A stretch of 64,000 nucleotides of DNA from assembly GCA_036172665.1 (NCBI GenBank), contig JAYKNF010000032.1, forward strand, positions 186,001-250,000. Direction: 5' to 3'. The translations under genes were made by a program, and so were the position numbers. The notes beneath the pieces are model-generated. The model was given only the letters and a program-made list of their open reading frames with translations, was not told where the DNA came from and searched no databases. Positions 42,501-56,242 of the stretch are shown piece after piece. How positions within the stretch are numbered: the first letter of the stretch is position 1; each line of letters opens with the position of its first letter. Origin of the DNA: Prosopocoilus inquinatus. Its lineage: Eukaryota > Arthropoda > Insecta > Coleoptera > Lucanidae.

Positions 42501-45500
42501 GACTCCAGTAACTCTGATGTGAGATACGACGTTTCCGGACGCAGCAGAAGCTGGAAATAGTATTAAACGAAATAACACGTATTAGCGTTGTTCCTGTGAT
42601 GTATCTAATCGATCCTTACTCATCTATCATGTTATTTGACGTTTGGATGGACTCCAGTAACTAGGATGAGAGATACAAAGATTTCGGACGCAGCAGAATC
42701 TGGAAATAGTTTTGAACGAAACAACACCTATTAGCGTTGTTCCTGTGATGTATCTAAACGATCCTTACTTATCTAACATGTTATTTAAAGTTTGGATACA
42801 CTCCAGTAAGTCTGATGTGAGATACAAAGTTTTTGGACGCAGCAGGAGCTGGAAATAGTTTTAAACGAAACAACACGTATTAGCGTTGTTCCTGTGCTGT
42901 ATCTAATCGATCCTTACTCATCTATCATGTTATTTGGCGTTACGATGGACTCCAGTAACTTAGATGTGAGATACGAAGTTCTCGGACGCAGCTGAAGCTA
43001 GAAATAGTTTTAAACGAAACAACATGCATTAGCGTTGTTCCTGTGATGTATCTAATCGATCCTTACTTATCTATCATGTTATTTGACGTTTGGATGGACT
43101 CCAGTAACCCTGACTTTAGATACGAAGTTCTCGGACGCAGCAGAAGCTGGAAATAGTTTTAAACGAAACAACACGTATTAGCGTTGTTCCTGTGATGTAC
43201 CTAATCGATCCTTACTCATCTATCATGTTATTTGACGTTTGGATGGACTCCAGTAACTCTGATGTGAGATACAAAGTTTTTGGACGCAGCAGAAGCTGGA
43301 AATAGTTTTGAACGAAACAACACGTATTAGCGTTGTTCCTGTGATGTATCTAATCAATCCTTACTTAGCTACTATGTTATTTGACGTTTCGATGGACTCC
43401 AGTAACTCTAATGTGAGATACGAAATTTTCGGACGCACCAGCAGCTGGAAATAGTTTGAAACGAAACAACACATATTAGCGTTGTTCCTGTGATGTATCT
43501 AATCGATCCTTACTCATCAATCATGTTATTTGACGTTTGGATGGACTCCAGTAAGTCTGATGTGAGATACAAAGTTTTTGGACGCAGCAGGAGCTGGAAA
43601 TAGTTTTAAACGAAACAACACGTATTAGCGTTGTTCCTGTGCTGTATCTAATAGATAATTACTTATCTATCATATTATTTGACGTTTCGATGGACTCCAG
43701 TAACTCTGATGTGAGATACGACGTTTTCGGACGCAGCAGAAGCTGGAAATAGTTTTAAACGAAGCAACACGTATTGGCGTTGTTCCTGTGATATATCTAA
43801 TCGATCCTTACTCATCTATCATGTTATTTGACGTTTGGATGGACTCCAGTAACTCTGATGTGAGATACAAAGTTTTTTACGCAGCAGAAGCTGGAAATAG
43901 TTTTGAACGAAACAACACCTATTAGCGTTGTTCCTGTGATGTATCTAATCGATCCTTACTTAGCTACTATGTTATTTGACGTTTCGATGGACTCCAGTAA
44001 CTCTAACGTGAGATACGAAATTTTCCGACGCAGCAGCAGCTGGAAATAGTTTTAAACGAAACAACACATATTAGCGTTGTTCCTGTGATATATCTAATCG
44101 ATCCTTACTCGTCTATCATGTTATTTGGCGTTTCGATGGACTCCAGTAGCTCTGATGTGAGATACGACGTTTTCGGACGCAGCAGAAGATGGAAATAGTT
44201 TTAAACGAAACAGCACGCATTCCTGTGATGTATCTAATCGATCCTTACTCATCTATCATGTTATTTGACTTTTCGATATACTCCAGTAAGTCTGATGTGA
44301 GATACGACGTTTTCGAACGCAGCAGAAGCTGGAAATAGTTTTAAACGAAACAACACGTATTAGCGTCGTTCCTGTGATGTATCTAATCGATCCTTACTTA
44401 TCTAACATGTAATTTAAAGTTTGGATGGACTCCAGTAAGTCTGATGTGAGATACAAAGTTTTTGGAAGCAGCAGGAGCTGGAAATAGTTTTAAACGAAAC
44501 AACACGTATTAGCGTTGTTCCTGTGCTGTATCTAATCGATCCTTACTTATCTATCATGTTATTTGGCGTTTCGATGGACTCCAGTAGCTCTGATGTGAGA
44601 TACGACGTTTTCGGACGCAGCAGAAGCTGGAAATAGTTTTAAACGAAACAACACGCATTAGCGTTGTTCCTGTGATGTATCTAATCGATCCTTACTTAGC
44701 TACTATGTTATTTGACGTTTCGATGGACTCCAGTAACTCTAATGTGAGATACGACGTTTTCGGACGCAGCAGAAGCTGGAAATAGTTTTAAACGAAACAA
44801 CACGTATTAGCGTTGTTCCTGTGATGTATCTAATCGATCCTTACTTATCTAACATGTAATTTAAAGTTTGGATGGACTCCAGTAAGTCTGATGTGAGATA
44901 CAAAGGTTTTGGAAGCAGCAGGAGCTGGAAATAGTTTTAAACGAAACACCACCTATTAGCGTTGTTCCTGTGATGTATCTAAACGATCCTTACTTATCTA
45001 ACATGTTATTTGACGTTTGGATGGACTCCAGTAAGTCTGATGTGAGATACAAAGTTTTTGGACGCAGCAGGAGCTGGAAATAGTTTTAAACGAAACACCA
45101 CGTATTAGCGTTGTTCCTGTGGTGTATCTAATCGATCCTTACTTATCTATTATGTTATTTGACGTTTGGATGGACTCCAGTAACCCTGACGTGAGATACG
45201 AAGTTCTCGGACGCAGCAGAAGCTGGAAATAGTTTTAAACGAAACAACACGCATTAGCGTTGTTCCTGTGAAGTATCTAATCGATCCTTACTCATCTATC
45301 ATGTTATTTGGCGTTTCGATGGACTCCAGTAACTTAGATGTGAGATACGAAGTTTTCGGACGCAGCTGGAGCTGGAAATAGTTGTAAACGAAACAACACG
45401 TTTTAGCGTTGTTCCTGTGCTGTATCTAATCGATCCTTACTTATCTATCATGTTATTTGACGTTTCGATGGGCTCCAGTAACTCTGATGTGAGATACGAC

Positions 45501-47230
45501 GTTTTCGGACGCAGCAGAAGCTGGAAATAGTTTTAAACGAAACAACACGTTTAAGCGTTGTTCCTGTGCTGTATCTAATAGATCCTTACTTATCTATTAT
45601 GTTATTTGACGTTTCGATGGGCTCCAGTATCTCTGATGTGAGATACGACGTTTTCGGACGTAGCAGAAGCTGGAAATAGTTTTAAACGAAACAACACGCA
45701 TTAGCGATGTTCCTGTGATGTATCTAATCGATCCTTACTTATCTATCATGTTATTTGACGTTTCGATGGGCTCCAGTAACTCTGATGTGAGATTCGACGT
45801 TTTCGGACGCAGCAGAAGCTGGAAATAGTTTTGAACGAAACAACACGCATTAGCGTTGTTCCTGTGATGTATCTAATCGATCCTTACTTAGCTACTATGT
45901 TATTTGACGTTTCGATGGACTCCAGTAACTCTAATGTGAGATACGAAATTTTCGGACGCAGCAGAAGCTGGAAATAGTTTTAAACGAAACAACACGCATT
46001 GGCGTTGTTCCTGTGATATATCTAATCGATCCTTACTCATCTATAATGTTATTTGGCGTTTCGATGAACTCCAGTAACTTAGATGTGAGATACGAAGTTC
46101 TCGGACCCAGCTGAAGCTAAAAATAGTTTTAAACGAAACAACACGCATTAGCGTTGTTCCTGTGCTGTATCTAATCGATCCTTACTTATCTATCATGTTA
46201 TTTGACATTTCGATGGACTCCAGTAACTCTGATGTGAGATACGACGTTTTCGGACGCAGCAGCAGCTGGAAATAGTTTTAAACGAAACAACACATATTAG
46301 CGTTGTTCCTGTAATGTATCTAATCGATCCTTACTCATCTATCATGTTATTTAACGTTTGGACAGACTCCAGTAACTCTGATGTGAGATACAAAGTTATC
46401 GGACGCAGCAGGAGCTGGAAATAGTTTTAAACGAAACAACACGTATTAGCGTTGTTCCTGTGCTGTATCTAATCGATACTTACTTATCTATCATGTTATT
46501 TGACGTTTCGATGGACTCCAGTAACTCTGATGTGAGATACGAAGTTTTCGGACGCAGCAGAAGCTGGAAATAGTTTTAAACGAAACAACACGTATTAGCG
46601 TTGTTCCTGTGATGTATCTAATCGATCCTTACTCATCTATCATGTTATTTGACGTTTGGATGGACTCCAGTAACTCTGATGTGAGATACAAAGTTTTTGG
46701 ACGCAGCAGGAGCTGGAAATAGTTTTAAACGAAACAACACGTATTAGCGTTGTTCCTGTGCTGTATCTAATCGATCCTTACTTATCTATCATGTTATTTG
46801 ACGTTTGGGTGGACTCCAGTAACTCTGATGAGAGATACAAAGATTTCGGACGCAGCAGAAGCTGGAAATACTTTTGAACGATACACCACCTATTAGCGTT
46901 GTTCCTGTGATGTATCTAAACGATCCTTACTTATCTAACATGTTATTTGACGTTTAGATGGACTCCAGTGTGTCTGATGTGAGATACAAAGTTTTGGGAC
47001 GCAGCAGGAGCTGGAAATAGTTTTAAACGAAACAACACGTATTAGCGTTGTTCCTGTGATGTATCTAATCGATCCTTACTCATCTATCATGTTATTTGAC
47101 GTTTGGGTGGACTCCAGTAACTCTGATGAGAGATACAAAGATTTCGGACGCAGCAGAAGCTGGAAATACTTTTGAACGATACACCACCTATTAGCGTTGT
47201 TCCTGTGATGTATCTAAACGATCCTTACTT

Positions 47231-48813
47231 AGCTACTATGTTATTTGACGTTTCGATGGACTCCAGTAACTCTAATGTGAGATACGAAATTTTCGGACGC
47301 AGCAGAAGCTGGAAATAGTTTTAAACGAAACAACACGCATTAGCGTTGTTCCTGTGATGTATCTAATCGATCCTTACTCATCTATCATGTTATTTGGCGT
47401 TTCGATGAACTCCAGTAACTTAGATGTGAGATACGAAGTTCTCGGACCCAGCTGAAGCTAGAAATAGTTTTAAATGAAACAACACGCATTAGCGTTGTTC
47501 CTGTGCTGTATCTAATCGATCCTTACTTATATATCATGTTATTTGACATTTCGATGGACTCCAGTAACTCTGATGTGAGATACGACGTTTTCGGACGCAG
47601 CAGCAGCTGGAAATAGTTTTAAACGAAACAACACATATTAGCGTTGTTCCTGTAATGTATCTAATCGATCCTTACTCATCTATCATGTTATTTGACGTTT
47701 GGACAGACTCCAGTAACTCTGATGTGAGATACAAAGTTATCGGACGCAGCAGAAGCTGGAAATAGTTTTGAACGAAACAACACGTATTAGCGTTGTTCCT
47801 GTGATGTATCTAAACGATCCTTACTTATCTAACATGTTATTTGACGTTTCGATGGACTCCAGTAACTCTAATGTGAGATACGAAATTTTCGGACGCAGCG
47901 GAAGCTGGAAATAGTTTTAAACGAAACAACACGCATTAGCGTTGTTCCTGTGATGTATCTAATCGATCCTTACTCATCTATCATGTTATTTTCGTTTCGA
48001 TGGACTCCAGTAACTTAGATGTGCGATACGAAGTTCTCGGACCCAGCTGAAGCTAGAAATAGTTTTAAACGAAACAACACGCATTAGCGTTGTTCCTGTG
48101 CTGTATCTAATCGATCCTTACTCATCTATAATGTTATTTGACGTTTGGGTGGACTCCAGTAACTCTGATGAGAGATACAAAGATTTCGGACGCAGCGGAA
48201 GCTGGAAATAGTTTTGAACGATACACCACCTATTAGCGTTGTTCCTGTGATGTATCTAAACGATCCTTACTTATCTATCATGTTATTTGGCGTTACGATG
48301 GACTCCAGTAACCCTGACGTGAGATACGAAGTTCTCGGACGCAGCAGAAGCTGGAAATAGTTTTAAACGAAACAACACATATTAGCGTTGTTCCTGTGAT
48401 GTATCTAATCGATCCTTACTTATCTATCATGTTATTTGACGTTTGGATGGACTCCAGTAACCCTGACGTGAGATACGAAGTTCTCGGACGCAGCAGAAGC
48501 TGGAAATAGTTTTAAACGAAACAACACATATTAGCGTTGTTCCTGTGATGTATCTAATCGATCCTTACTCATCTATCATGTTATTTGGCGTTACGATGGA
48601 CTCCAGTAACTTAGATGTGAGATACGAAGTTCTCGGACGCAGCTGAAGCTAGAAATAGTTTTAAACGAAACAACATGCATTAGCGTTGTTCCTGTGATGT
48701 ATCTAATCGATCCTTACTTATCTATCATGTTATTTGACGTTTTGATGGACTCCAGTGAGTCTGATGTGAGATACAAAGTTTTGGGACGCAGCAGGAGCTG
48801 GAAATAGTTTTAA
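47231..48813 (+). repeat. Mosaic interval inside block II copy 2
   Basis: The equivalent place in copy 1 is about 28935-30071 (1136 bp), but 1582 bp are found here. At 47231 the sequence switches to one matching 32510 onward (offset 14721), shown by tagctactatg, aaatgaaac at 47472 and the odd ttattttcgtttcg at 47990. Near 48118 it switches again to a type like 29826 (ctcatctataatg with gggtgg and cagcggaagc). Two recombinant monomers follow, for example ggcgttacg joined to ccctgacgtg near 48295 and cgttttgatgg joined to cagtgagtctg near 48740. The parallel with copy 1 resumes at aacgaaagaacacg (30071 and 48813). Confidence 0.8.
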
Positions 48814-51800
48814 ACGAAAGAACACGTATTAGCGTTGTTCCTGTGCTGTATCTAATCGATCCTTACTTATCTATCATGTTATTTGACGTTTGGATGGACT
48901 CCAGTAACCCTGACGTGAGATACGAAGTTCTCGGACGCAGCAGAAGCTGGAAATAGTTTTAAACGAAACAACACATATTAGCGTTGTTCCTGTGATGTAT
49001 CTAATCGATCCTTACTCATCTATCATGTTATTTGGCGTTACGATGGACTCCAGTAACTTAGATGTGAGATACGAAGTTCTCGGACGCAGCTGAAGCTAGA
49101 AATAGTTTTAAACGAAACAACATGCATTAGCGTTGTTCCTGTGATGTATCTAATCGATCCTTACTTATCTATCATGTTATTTGACGTTTTGATGGACTCC
49201 AGTAACCCTGACTTGAGATACGAAGTTCTCGGACGCAGCCGAAGCTGGAAATAGTTTTAAACGAAACAACACGTATTAGCGTTGTTCCTGTGATGTATCT
49301 AATCGATCCTTACTCATCTATCATATTATTTGACTTTTGGATGGACTCCAGTAACTCTGATGTGAGATACAAAGTTTTTGGACGCAGCAGAAGCTGGAAA
49401 TAGTTTTGAACGAAACAACACGTATTAGCGTTGTTCCTGTGATGTATCTAATCGATCCTTACTTAGCTACTATGTTATTTGACGTTTCGATGGACTCCAG
49501 TAACTCTAATGTGAGATACGAAATTTTCGGACGCAGCAGCAGCTGGAAAGAGTTTGAAAAAAAACAACACATATTAGCGTTGTTCCTGTGATGTATCTAA
49601 TCGATCCTTACTCATCTATCATGTTATTTGACGTTTGGATGGACTCCAGCAAGTCTGATGTGAGATGCAAAGTTTTTGGACGCAGCAGGAGCTGGAAATA
49701 GTTTTAAACGAAACAACACGTATTAGCGTTGTTCCTGTGCTGTATCTAATCGATAATTACTTATCTATCATGTTATTTGACGTTTCGATGGACTCCAGTA
49801 ACTCTGATGTGAGATACGACGTTTTCGGACGCAGCAGAAGCTGGAAATAGTTTTAAACGAAGCAACACGTATTGGCGTTGTTCCTGTGCTGTATCTAATC
49901 GATCCTTACTTATCTATCATGTTATTTGGCGTTTCGATGGACTCCAGTAGCTCTGATGTGAGACACGACGTTTTCGGACGCAGCAGAAGCTGGAAATAGT
50001 TTTAAACGAAACAACACGCATTAGCGTTGTTCCTGTGATGTATCTAATCGATCCTTACTTAGCTACTATGTTATTTGACGTTTCGATGGACTCCAGTAAC
50101 TCTAATGTGAGATACGACGTTTTCGGACGCAGCAGAAGCTGGAAATAGTTTTAAACGAAACAACACGTATTAGCGTTGTTCCTGTGATGTATCTAATCGA
50201 TCCTTACTCATCTATCATGTTATTTGACGTTTGGATGGACTCCAGTAACTCTGATGTGAGATACAAAGTTTTTGGACGCAGCAGAAGCTGGAAATAGTTT
50301 TGAACGAAACAACACGTATTAACGTTGTTCCTGTGATGTATCTAATCGATCCTTACTTAGCTGCTATGTTATTTGACGTTTCGATGGACTCCAGTAACTC
50401 TAATGTGAGATACGAAATTTTCGGACGCAGCAGCAGCTGGAAATAGTTTTAAATGAAACAACACATATTAGCGTTGTTCCTGTGATGTATCTAATCGATC
50501 CTTACTCATCTATCATGTTATTTGACGTTTGGATGGACTCCAGTAACTCTGATGAGAGATACAAAGTTCTCGGACGCGGTAGAAGCTGGAAATAATTTTG
50601 AACGAAACAACACGTATTAGCGTTGTTCCTGTGATGTATCTAAACGATCCTTACTTATCTAACATGTTATTTGACGTTTCGATGGGCTCCAGTAACTCTG
50701 ATGTGAGATACGACGTTTTCGGACGCAGCAGAAGCTGGAAATAGTTTTGAACGAAACAACACGCATTAGCGTTGTTCCTGTGCTGTATCTAATCGATCCT
50801 TACTCATCTATCATGTTATTTGGCGTTTCGATGGACTCCAGTAACTTAGAGTGAGATACGACGTTTTCGGACGCAGCAGAAGCTGGAAATAGTTTTATAC
50901 GAAACAACACGTTTTAGCGTTGTTCCTGTGCTGTATCTAATCGATCCTTACTTATCTATCATGTTATTTGACGTTTCGATTGGCTCCAGTAACTCTGATG
51001 TGAGATACGACGTTTTCGGACGCAGCAGAAGCTGGAAATAGTTTTAAACGAAACAACACGCATTAGCGATGTTCCTGTGATGTATCTAATCGATCCTTAC
51101 TTATCTATCATGTTATTTGACGTTTCGATGGGCTCCAGTAACTCTGATGTGAGATACGACGTTTTCGGACGCAGCAGAAGCTGGAAATAGTTTTGAACGA
51201 AACAACACGCATTAGCGTTGTTCCTGTGATGTATCTAATCGATCCTTACTTAGCTACTATGTTATTTGACGTTTCGATGGACTCCAGTAACTCTAATGTG
51301 AGATACGAAATTTTCGGACGCAGCAGAAGCTGGAAATAGTTTTAAACGAAACAACACGCATTAGCGTTGTTCCTGTGATGTATCTAATCGATCCTTACTC
51401 ATCTATCATGTTATTTGGCGTTTCGATGAACTCCAGTAACTTAGATGTGAGATACGAAGTTCTCGGACCCAGCTGAAGCTAGAAATAGTTTTAAATGAAA
51501 CAACACGCATTAGCGTTGTTCCTGTGCTGTATCTAATCGATCCTTACTTATATATCATGTTATTTGACATTTCGATGGACTCCAGTAACTCTGATGTGAG
51601 ATACGACGTTTTCGGACGCAGCAGCAGCTGGAAATAGTTTTAAACGAAACAACACATATTAGCGTTGTTCCTGCAATGTATCTAATCGATCCTTACTCAT
51701 CTATCATGTTATTTGACGTTTGGACAGACTCCAGTAACTCTGATGTGAGATACAAAGTTATCGGACGCAGCAGAAGCTGGAAATAGTTTTGAACGAAACA

Positions 51801-53740
51801 ACACGTATTAGCGTTGTTCCTGTGATGTATCTAAACGATCCTTACTTATCTAACATGTTATTTGACGTTTCGATGGACTCCAGTAACTCTAATGTGAGAT
51901 ACGAAATTTTCGGACGCAGCGGAAGCTGGAAATAGTTTTAAACGAAACAACACGCATTAGCGTTGTTCCTGTGATGTATCTAATCGATCCTTACTCATCT
52001 ATCATGTTATTTTCGTTTCGATGGACTCCAGTAACTTAGATGTGCGATACGAAGTTCTCGGACCCAGCTGAAGCTAGAAATAGTTTTAAACGAAACAACA
52101 CGCATTAGCGTTGTTCCTGTGCTGTATCTAATCGATCCTTATTTATCTATCATGTTATTTGACATTTCGATGGACTCCAGTAACTCTGATGTGAGATACG
52201 ACGTTTTCGGACGCAGCAGCAGCTGGAAATAGTTTTAAACGAAACAACACATATTAGCGTTGTTCCTGTAATGTATCTAATCGATCCTTACTCATCTATC
52301 ATGTTATTTAACGTTTGGACGGACTCCAGTAACTCTGATGTGAGATACAAAGTTATCGGACGCAGCAGAAGCTGGAAATAGTTCTGAACGAAACAACACG
52401 TATTAGCGTTGTCCCTGTGCTGTATCTAATCGATCCTTACTTATCTATCATGTTATTTGACGTTTGGATGGACTCCAGTAACTCTGATGTGAGATACGAC
52501 GTTTTCGGACGCAGCAGAAGCTGGAAATAGTTTTAAACGAAACAACACGTATTAGCGTTGTTCCTGTGATGTATCTAATCGATCCTTACTCATCTATAAT
52601 GTTATTTGACGTTTGGGTGGACTCCAGTAACTCTGATGAGAGATACAAAGATTTCGGACGCAGCAGAAGCTGGAAATAGTTTTGAACGATACACCACCTA
52701 TTAGCGTTGTTCCTGTGATGTATCTAAACGATCCTTACTTATCTAACATATTATTTGACGTTTGGATGGACTCCAGTGAGTCTGATGTGAGATACAAAGT
52801 TTTGGGACGCAGCAGGAGCTGGAAATAGTTTTAAACGAAAGAACACGTATTAGCGTTGTTCCTGTGCTGTATCTAATCGATCCTTACTTATCTATCATGT
52901 TATTTGACGTTTGGATGGACTCCAGTAACCCTGACTTGAGATACGAAGTTCTCGGACGCAGCCGAAGCTGGAAATAGTTTTAAACGAAACAACACGTATT
53001 AGCGTTGTTCCTGTGATGTATCTAATCGATCCTTACTCATCTATCATATTATTTGACTTTTGGATGGACTCCAATAACTCTGATGTGAGATACAAAGTTT
53101 TTGGACGCAGCAGAAGCTGGAAATAGTTTTGAACGAAACAACACGTATTAGCGTTGTTCCTGTGATGTATCTAATCGATCCTTACTTAGCTACTATGTTA
53201 TTTGACGTTTCGATGGACTCCAGTAACTCTAATGTGAGATACGAAATTTTCGGACGCAGCAGCAGCTGGAAATAGTTTGAAAAAAAACAACACATATTAG
53301 CGTTGTTCCTGTGATGTATCTAATCGATCCTTACTCATCTATCATGTTATTTGACGTTTGGATGGACTCCAGCAAGTCTGATGTGAGATACAAAGTTTTT
53401 GGACGCAGCAGGAGCTGGAAATAGTTTTAAACGAAACAACACGTATTAGCGTTGTTCCTGTGCTGTATCTAATCGATAATTACTTATCTATCATGTTATT
53501 TGACGTTTCGATGGACTCCAGTAACTCTGATGTGAGATACGACGTTTTCGGACGCAGCAGAAGCTGGAAATAGTTTTAAACGAAGCAACACGTATTGGCG
53601 TTGTTCCTGTGATATATCTAATCGATCCTTACTTAGCTACTATGTTATTTGACGTTTCGATCGACTCCAGTAACTCTAATGTGAGATACGAAATTTTCGG
53701 ACGCAGCAGAAGCTGGAAATAGTTTTAAACGAAACAACAC

Positions 53741-54850
53741 GTATTGGCGTTGTTCCTGTGATGTATCTAATCGATCCTTACTCATCTATCATGTTATTTG
53801 GCGTTTCGATGAACTCCAGTAACTTAGATGTGAGATACGAAGTTCTCGGACCCAGCTGAAGCTAGAAATAGTTTTAAACGAAACAACACGCATTAGCGTT
53901 GTTCCTGTGCTGTATCTAATCGATCCTTACTTATCTATCATGTTATTTGACATTTCGATGGACTCCAGTAACTCTGATGTGAGATACGACGTTTTCGGAC
54001 GCAGCAGCAGCTGGAAATAGTTTTAAACGAAACAACACATATTAGCGTTGTTCCTGTAATGTATCTAATCGATCCTTACTCATCTATCATGTTATTTGAC
54101 GTTTGGACAGACTCCAGTAGCTCTGATGTGAGATACGACGTTTTCGGACGCAGCAGAAGATGGAAATAGTTTTAAACGAAACAACACGCATTCCTGTGAT
54201 GTATCTAATCGATCCTTACTCATCTATCATGTTATTTGACGTTTCGATGGACTCCAGTAAGTCTGATGTGAGATACGACGTTTTCGGACGCAGCAGAAGC
54301 TGGAAATAGTTTTAAACGAAACAACACGTATTGGCGTTGTTCCTGTGATGTATCTAATCGATCCTTACTCATCTATCATGTTATTTGGCGTTTCGATGAA
54401 CTCCAGTAACTTAGATGTGAGATACGAAGTTCTCGGACCCAGCTGAAGCTAGAAATAGTTTTAAACGAAACAACACGCATTAGCGTTGTTCCTGTGCTGT
54501 ATCTAATCGATCCTTACTTATCTATCATGTTATTTGACGTTTCGATGGACTCCAGTAACTCTAATGTGAGATACGAAATTTTCGGACGCAGCAGCAGCTG
54601 GAAATAGTTTGAAAAAAAACAACACATATTAGCGTTGTTCCTGTGATGTATCTAATCGATCCTTACTCATCTATCATGTTATTTGACGTTTGGATGGACT
54701 CCAGCAAGTCTGATGTGAGATACAAAGTTTTTGGACGCAGCAGGAGCTGGAAATAGTTTTAAACGAAACAACACGTATTAGCGTTGTTCCTGTGCTGTAT
54801 CTAATCGATAATTACTTATCTATCATGTTATTTGACGTTTCGATGGACTC
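53741..54850 (+). repeat. Second mosaic interval in block II copy 2
   Basis: Copy 1 and copy 2 part at 34999 against 53741 (acacatattag against acacgtattgg). The stretch then strings together monomer types known elsewhere in block II: cgatgaactcc with acccagctgaag twice (near 53808 and 54396), a short 140-bp monomer near 54189, and another A8-junction monomer near 54611. Parallel order with copy 1 resumes by the tacaaggttatcgg monomer (54873 against 35991). Confidence 0.75.
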
Positions 54851-56242
54851 CAGTAACTCTGATGTGAGATACAAGGTTATCGGACGCAGCAGAAGCTGGA
54901 AATAGTTTTAAACGAAACAACACGCATTAGCGTTGTTCCTGTGATGTATCTAATCGATCCTTACTTAGCGACTATGTTATTTGACGTTTCGATGGACTCC
55001 AGTAACTCTAATGTGAGTTACGACGTTTTCGGACGCAGCAGAAGCTGGAAATAGTTTTAAACGAAGCAACACGTATTGGCGTTGTTCCTGTGATATATCT
55101 AATCGATCCTTACTCATCTATCATGTTATTTGACGTTTGGATGGACTCCAGTAACTCTGATGTGAGATACAAAGTTTTTGGACGCAGCAGAACCTGGAAA
55201 TAGTTTTGAACGAAACAACACCTATTAGCGTTGTTCCTGTGATGTATCTAATCGATCCTTACTTAGCTACTATGTTATTTGACGTTTCGATGGACTCCAG
55301 TAACTCTAACGTGAGATACGAAATTTTCCGACGCAGCAGCAGCTGGAAATAGTTTTAAACGAAACAACACATATTAGCGTTGTTCCTGTGATATATCTAA
55401 TCGATCCTTACTCATCTATCATGTTATTTGGCGTTTCGATGGACTCCAGTAGCTCTGATGTGAGATACGACGTTTTCGGACGCAGCAGAAGATGGAAATA
55501 GTTTTAAACGAAACAACACGCATTCCTGTGATGTATCTAATCGATCCTTACTCATCTATCATGTTATTTGACGTTTCGATGGACTCCAGTAAGTCTGATG
55601 TGAGATACGACGTTTTCGGACGCAGCAGAAGCTGGAAATAGTTTTAAACGAAACAACACGTATTAGCGTCGTTCCTGTGATGTATTTAATCGATCCTTAC
55701 TTATCTAACATGTAATTTAAAGTTTGGATGGACTCCAGTAAGTCTGATGTGAGATACAAAGTTTTTGGAAGCAGCAGGAGCTGGAAATAGTTTTAAACGA
55801 AACAACACGTATTAGCGTTGTTCCTGTGCTGTATCTAATCGATCCTTACTTATCTATCATGTTATTTGGCGTTTCGATGGACTCCAGTAGCTCTGATGTG
55901 AGATACGACGTTTTCGGACGCAGCAGAAGCTGGAAATAGTTTTAAACGAAACAACACGCATTAGCGTTGTTCCTGTGATGTATCTAATCGATCCTTACTT
56001 AGCTACTATGTTATTTGACGTTTCGATGGACTCCAGTAACTCTAATGTGAGATACGACGTTTTCGGACGCAGCAGAAGCTGGAAATAGTTTTAAACGAAA
56101 CAACACGTATTAGCATTGTTCCTGTGATGTATCTAATCGATCCTTACTCATCTATCATGTTATTTGACGTTTGGATGGACTCCAGTAACTCTGATGTGAG
56201 ATACAAAGTTTTTGGACGCAGCAGAAGCTGGAAATAGTTTTG

